Source: Bacteroidales bacterium (GTDB taxonomy: Bacteria; Bacteroidota; Bacteroidia; Bacteroidales; UBA932). From it: a stretch of DNA of 7,863 bases. Made by a program: the position numbers and the translations under genes. Below are positions 6,532 through 7,863 of this stretch, piece after piece (the stretch's first letter is position 1; the number at the start of each line of letters is the position of its first letter). The notes under the pieces were generated by a model. That model ran no database searches and was not told the DNA's origin. It worked only from the letters and a program-made list of their open reading frames with translations. The DNA lies in the NCBI GenBank assembly GCA_017538685.1, contig JAFYIK010000200.1, forward strand, positions 1-7,863, written 5' to 3'.

Positions 6532-7364
6532 ATTTGTGGTTTGAAATAATCCTTTTGTGCTTCGACGAAATGTTCCTCAAAGCGTCGTGCGGCTTCGTGC
6601 GCCACTTTTGATCTTGGCATCAGCACATCGAAACCGTGAATAAGGCCTTCGTAGATATCGACCTCGGCGGGGATGCCCGCTTTATGGAGATTATCTATAT
6701 ATGTCTTCGTTTCGGCCAGGAATGGCTCGTTAGTGCAGCAGAAGGTGTAGCACGGAGGGAGATTGCTGTAATCGGTTTCTCGCGCCGGAGCGGCGTATTT
6801 GCTGACCTCGTCCGTGCCGTAGGCCTCGCGCAGATACAGTTTCCAGGCGAGATGGTTCTGCGGCGTGTTCCAGCCGGGGCTGAAGTTGTGGGCGGAGGTC
6901 TCGGTGTCGCGGTCGTCCAGCATCGGGTAGAGCGGGAACTGGGCGGCAATCCTCACGGACCCGCGGTCACGCGCCATCAGGCATAGCGCGACACACAGTC
7001 CTCCGCCCGCACTCTCTCCACCTACAAAGATCTGATCCGGGCGCACTCCGAACTCCTCCGCGTGCTGCGCGAAGTACACCAGCGCATCGTAGCAGTCATC
7101 CACCGCCGCCGGGAATGGCGCCTCAATCGACAACCGATATCCGGGAGACACCACCACGGTCCCATACTTCTCCACGCAAGCCTTCGCCCGGCCGATATAC
7201 TTCGGCAGCGAGGCCGCGCCTTCGCGGTATCCTCCACCGTGGACCCAGAGCATCCCTGTCCGGTCTTTCCTCCCGAACCCCGGCTGCCCCTCTCCCGGCT
7301 CCATCACCACCAGTTTCTCCGTGTGCCCATCCGCACAGGTTATGAATCTCTTCGATGAAATCAT
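6528..7364 (-). CDS. Alpha/beta hydrolase of the hormone-sensitive lipase (HSL) type, probable esterase/acetylhydrolase
   Basis: This 278-aa protein has no signal peptide and is presumably cytoplasmic. It shows the HSL-family order: H42-G-G-G oxyanion loop, G116-E-S118-A-G nucleophile elbow, YPMLDDRD (146-153), and the catalytic His in L-I-H243-G-F. At the usual DPL catalytic-acid position it reads N-E213-P-F, so Glu seems to replace Asp. The expected reaction is hydrolysis of short acyl or acetyl esters; the substrate is unknown. It is the first gene of a leftward pair with the serine hydrolase, sharing four bases with it. The start at 7364 is the only sensible one because HGGG lies at the normal distance. 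A -7-like TATCTTTA (7376-7369) sits only four bases upstream of the ATG, hinting at a very short leader or none, but its -33 element is not at normal spacing. Confidence 0.88.
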   Translation of the reverse strand: MISSKRFITCADGHTEKLVVMEPGEGQPGFGRKDRTGMLWVHGGGYREGAASLPKYIGRAKACVEKYGTVVVSPGYRLSIEAPFPAAVDDCYDALVYFAQHAEEFGVRPDQIFVGGESAGGGLCVALCLMARDRGSVRIAAQFPLYPMLDDRDTETSAHNFSPGWNTPQNHLAWKLYLREAYGTDEVSKYAAPARETDYSNLPPCYTFCCTNEPFLAETKTYIDNLHKAGIPAEVDIYEGLIHGFDVLMPRSKVAHEAARRFEEHFVEAQKDYFKPQI

Positions 7365-7386
7365 AATGTAAAGATACTAATTTCAA

Positions 7387-7417
7387 TTTGCAAAATACAG
7401 TTTTTTGTGTACCTTTG
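7387..7417 (+). promoter_or_regulatory. Promoter of the tRNA-Val gene
   Basis: TTTG (7387-7390), a 19-base spacer and TACCTTTG (7410-7417) match the Bacteroidota sigma factor consensus without mismatch. The start would fall near 7423, a few bases before the tRNA. It is the clearest promoter in the window and the best anchor for the phylum assignment. Confidence 0.85.
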
Positions 7418-7428
7418 CATTCCCATTC

Positions 7429-7503
7429 GGGTTCTTAGCTCAGTCGGTTCAGAGCGCTTGCTTCACACGCAAGAGGTCGGCAGTTCGAATCTGCCAGGAC
7501 CCA
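7429..7503 (+). tRNA. tRNA-Val, anticodon CAC
   Basis: The 75-base cloverleaf is complete. The acceptor stem GGGTTCT pairs with AGGACCC (one G-T pair). The D stem is GCTC/GAGC, the anticodon stem CTTGC/GCAAG with loop TTCACAC, and the T stem GGCAG/CTGCC with loop TTCGAAT. The anticodon CAC (7464-7466) reads the Val codon GUG. The discriminator is A (7503) and the next bases are CAA, so the 3' CCA is not encoded and must be added by the CCA-adding enzyme. It is a single gene with its own promoter and a terminator directly after it. Confidence 0.95.
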
Positions 7504-7504
7504 C

Positions 7505-7540
7505 AAAAAATCCCCGGCCTGATGACCGGGGATTCTTCTA
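7505..7540. terminator. Bidirectional terminator between tRNA-Val and the epimerase gene
   Basis: A 9-bp stem (AATCCCCGG at 7509-7517 with CCGGGGATT at 7526-7534) closes an 8-base loop. On the minus strand it is followed by a run of six T (7510-7505), ideal for ending the epimerase transcript, whose stop codon is at 7540-7538. Rightward the tail is only moderately T-rich (TTCTTCTATTT) but probably still ends the tRNA transcript. Confidence 0.85.
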
Positions 7541-7863
7541 TTTCAGTATCTGATCGATCAGAATCTGGGTAATTGTGAGCATTCTGGGGATGTGGAAGGG
7601 ACCCTTAAAGAGGTTTCCCTTGGCGGGCTGCGCCACCGTTCCGTCGCGATGGAGGTAGCCGTACCACTCGCCGAACTCGGGATCCACCAGATGTTCAACC
7701 GTCCATTCATGGGCCTTTTTGTGGATTTCGAGGTACTTCTCGTCGCCTGTCATTTTGTATGAGAAGAGGGCGGCGATGATGGTCTCGCACTGGGGCCACC
7801 AGAACTTCATGTCCTGAGAATAATCCTGGGGAGGGAAATTCTTGCAGTCGCGGAAGTTGATCA
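7538..7863 (-). CDS. AGE-family epimerase (N-acylglucosamine 2-epimerase-like), C-terminal part
   Basis: The 3' end of a gene entering from the right edge is visible, about 108 codons, with the frame open through 7863. The ATG at 7810 is internal, since the coding sequence continues upstream of it (I-N-F-R-D-C-K-N...). Family landmarks are WWPQCE, the EWYGYL segment, and the terminal KGPFHIPR, whose His belongs to the catalytic set of this (alpha/alpha)6-barrel family. Members epimerise or isomerise N-acylglucosamine, N-acylmannosamine, mannose or cellobiose; the visible part cannot tell which. Gut Bacteroidales often use such enzymes for sialic acid or mannoside catabolism, but no neighbouring gene in the window supports a particular pathway. 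The gene ends at a strong hairpin terminator. Confidence 0.85.
   Translation of the reverse strand, partial: INFRDCKNFPPQDYSQDMKFWWPQCETIIAALFSYKMTGDEKYLEIHKKAHEWTVEHLVDPEFGEWYGYLHRDGTVAQPAKGNLFKGPFHIPRMLTITQILIDQILK

Noticed and set aside
5944..6549. 201-aa open frame on the plus strand within the serine hydrolase gene
   Set aside because: It is antisense to a complete hydrolase frame, and the translation shows no recognisable domain.

Overview
The window looks like chromosomal DNA of a GC-rich gut-type member of the Bacteroidales (Bacteroidota). Three signs point there. The promoters fit the Bacteroidota form (TTTG, 19-base spacer, TAnnTTTG). Starts are preceded by A/T-rich leaders without Shine-Dalgarno sequences. 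The gene content is also typical: a fimbrillin-like lipoprotein fused to a nuclease, small acidic Y..P peptides, a lipoprotein serpin, and an AGE-family epimerase. Genus cannot be fixed from the sequence alone; an uncultured Cryptobacteroides/Alistipes-like lineage is only a guess.

Left part (1-2909): two small, related acidic proteins (53 and 51 aa) are transcribed away from each other from an A/T-rich intergenic region (232-522) holding one promoter-like element per strand. Each is followed at once by another reading frame. Leftward this is a frame cut by the window edge that starts at the stop codon (TAATG). Rightward it is a 742-aa predicted surface protein with a fimbrillin-like domain, a jelly-roll-like domain and a C-terminal NUC1-type DNA/RNA endonuclease.

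Centre (2913-5151): a complete 302-aa tyrosine recombinase runs leftward and ends three bases from the nuclease gene. It is divergent from a 418-aa secreted, probably surface-anchored serpin, with a 50-base gap holding the serpin promoter -10-like box. A strong bidirectional hairpin terminator separates the serpin from the next convergent gene.

Right part (5149-7863): a leftward two-gene unit encodes an HSL-type alpha/beta hydrolase and, overlapping it by four bases, a membrane-anchored beta-lactamase-fold serine hydrolase with an unusual Cys/His-rich segment. A tRNA-Val(CAC) gene with a textbook promoter runs rightward. A hairpin terminator then separates it from the 3' end of an AGE-family epimerase that leaves the window.

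The secreted nuclease and serpin could both act at the cell surface, on extracellular nucleic acid and on host or microbial proteases. This is inference from predicted location and family, not shown by the sequence. The least explained feature is the divergent pair of related small proteins, each tightly coupled to a downstream gene. I saw no CRISPR array, insertion sequence or rRNA.
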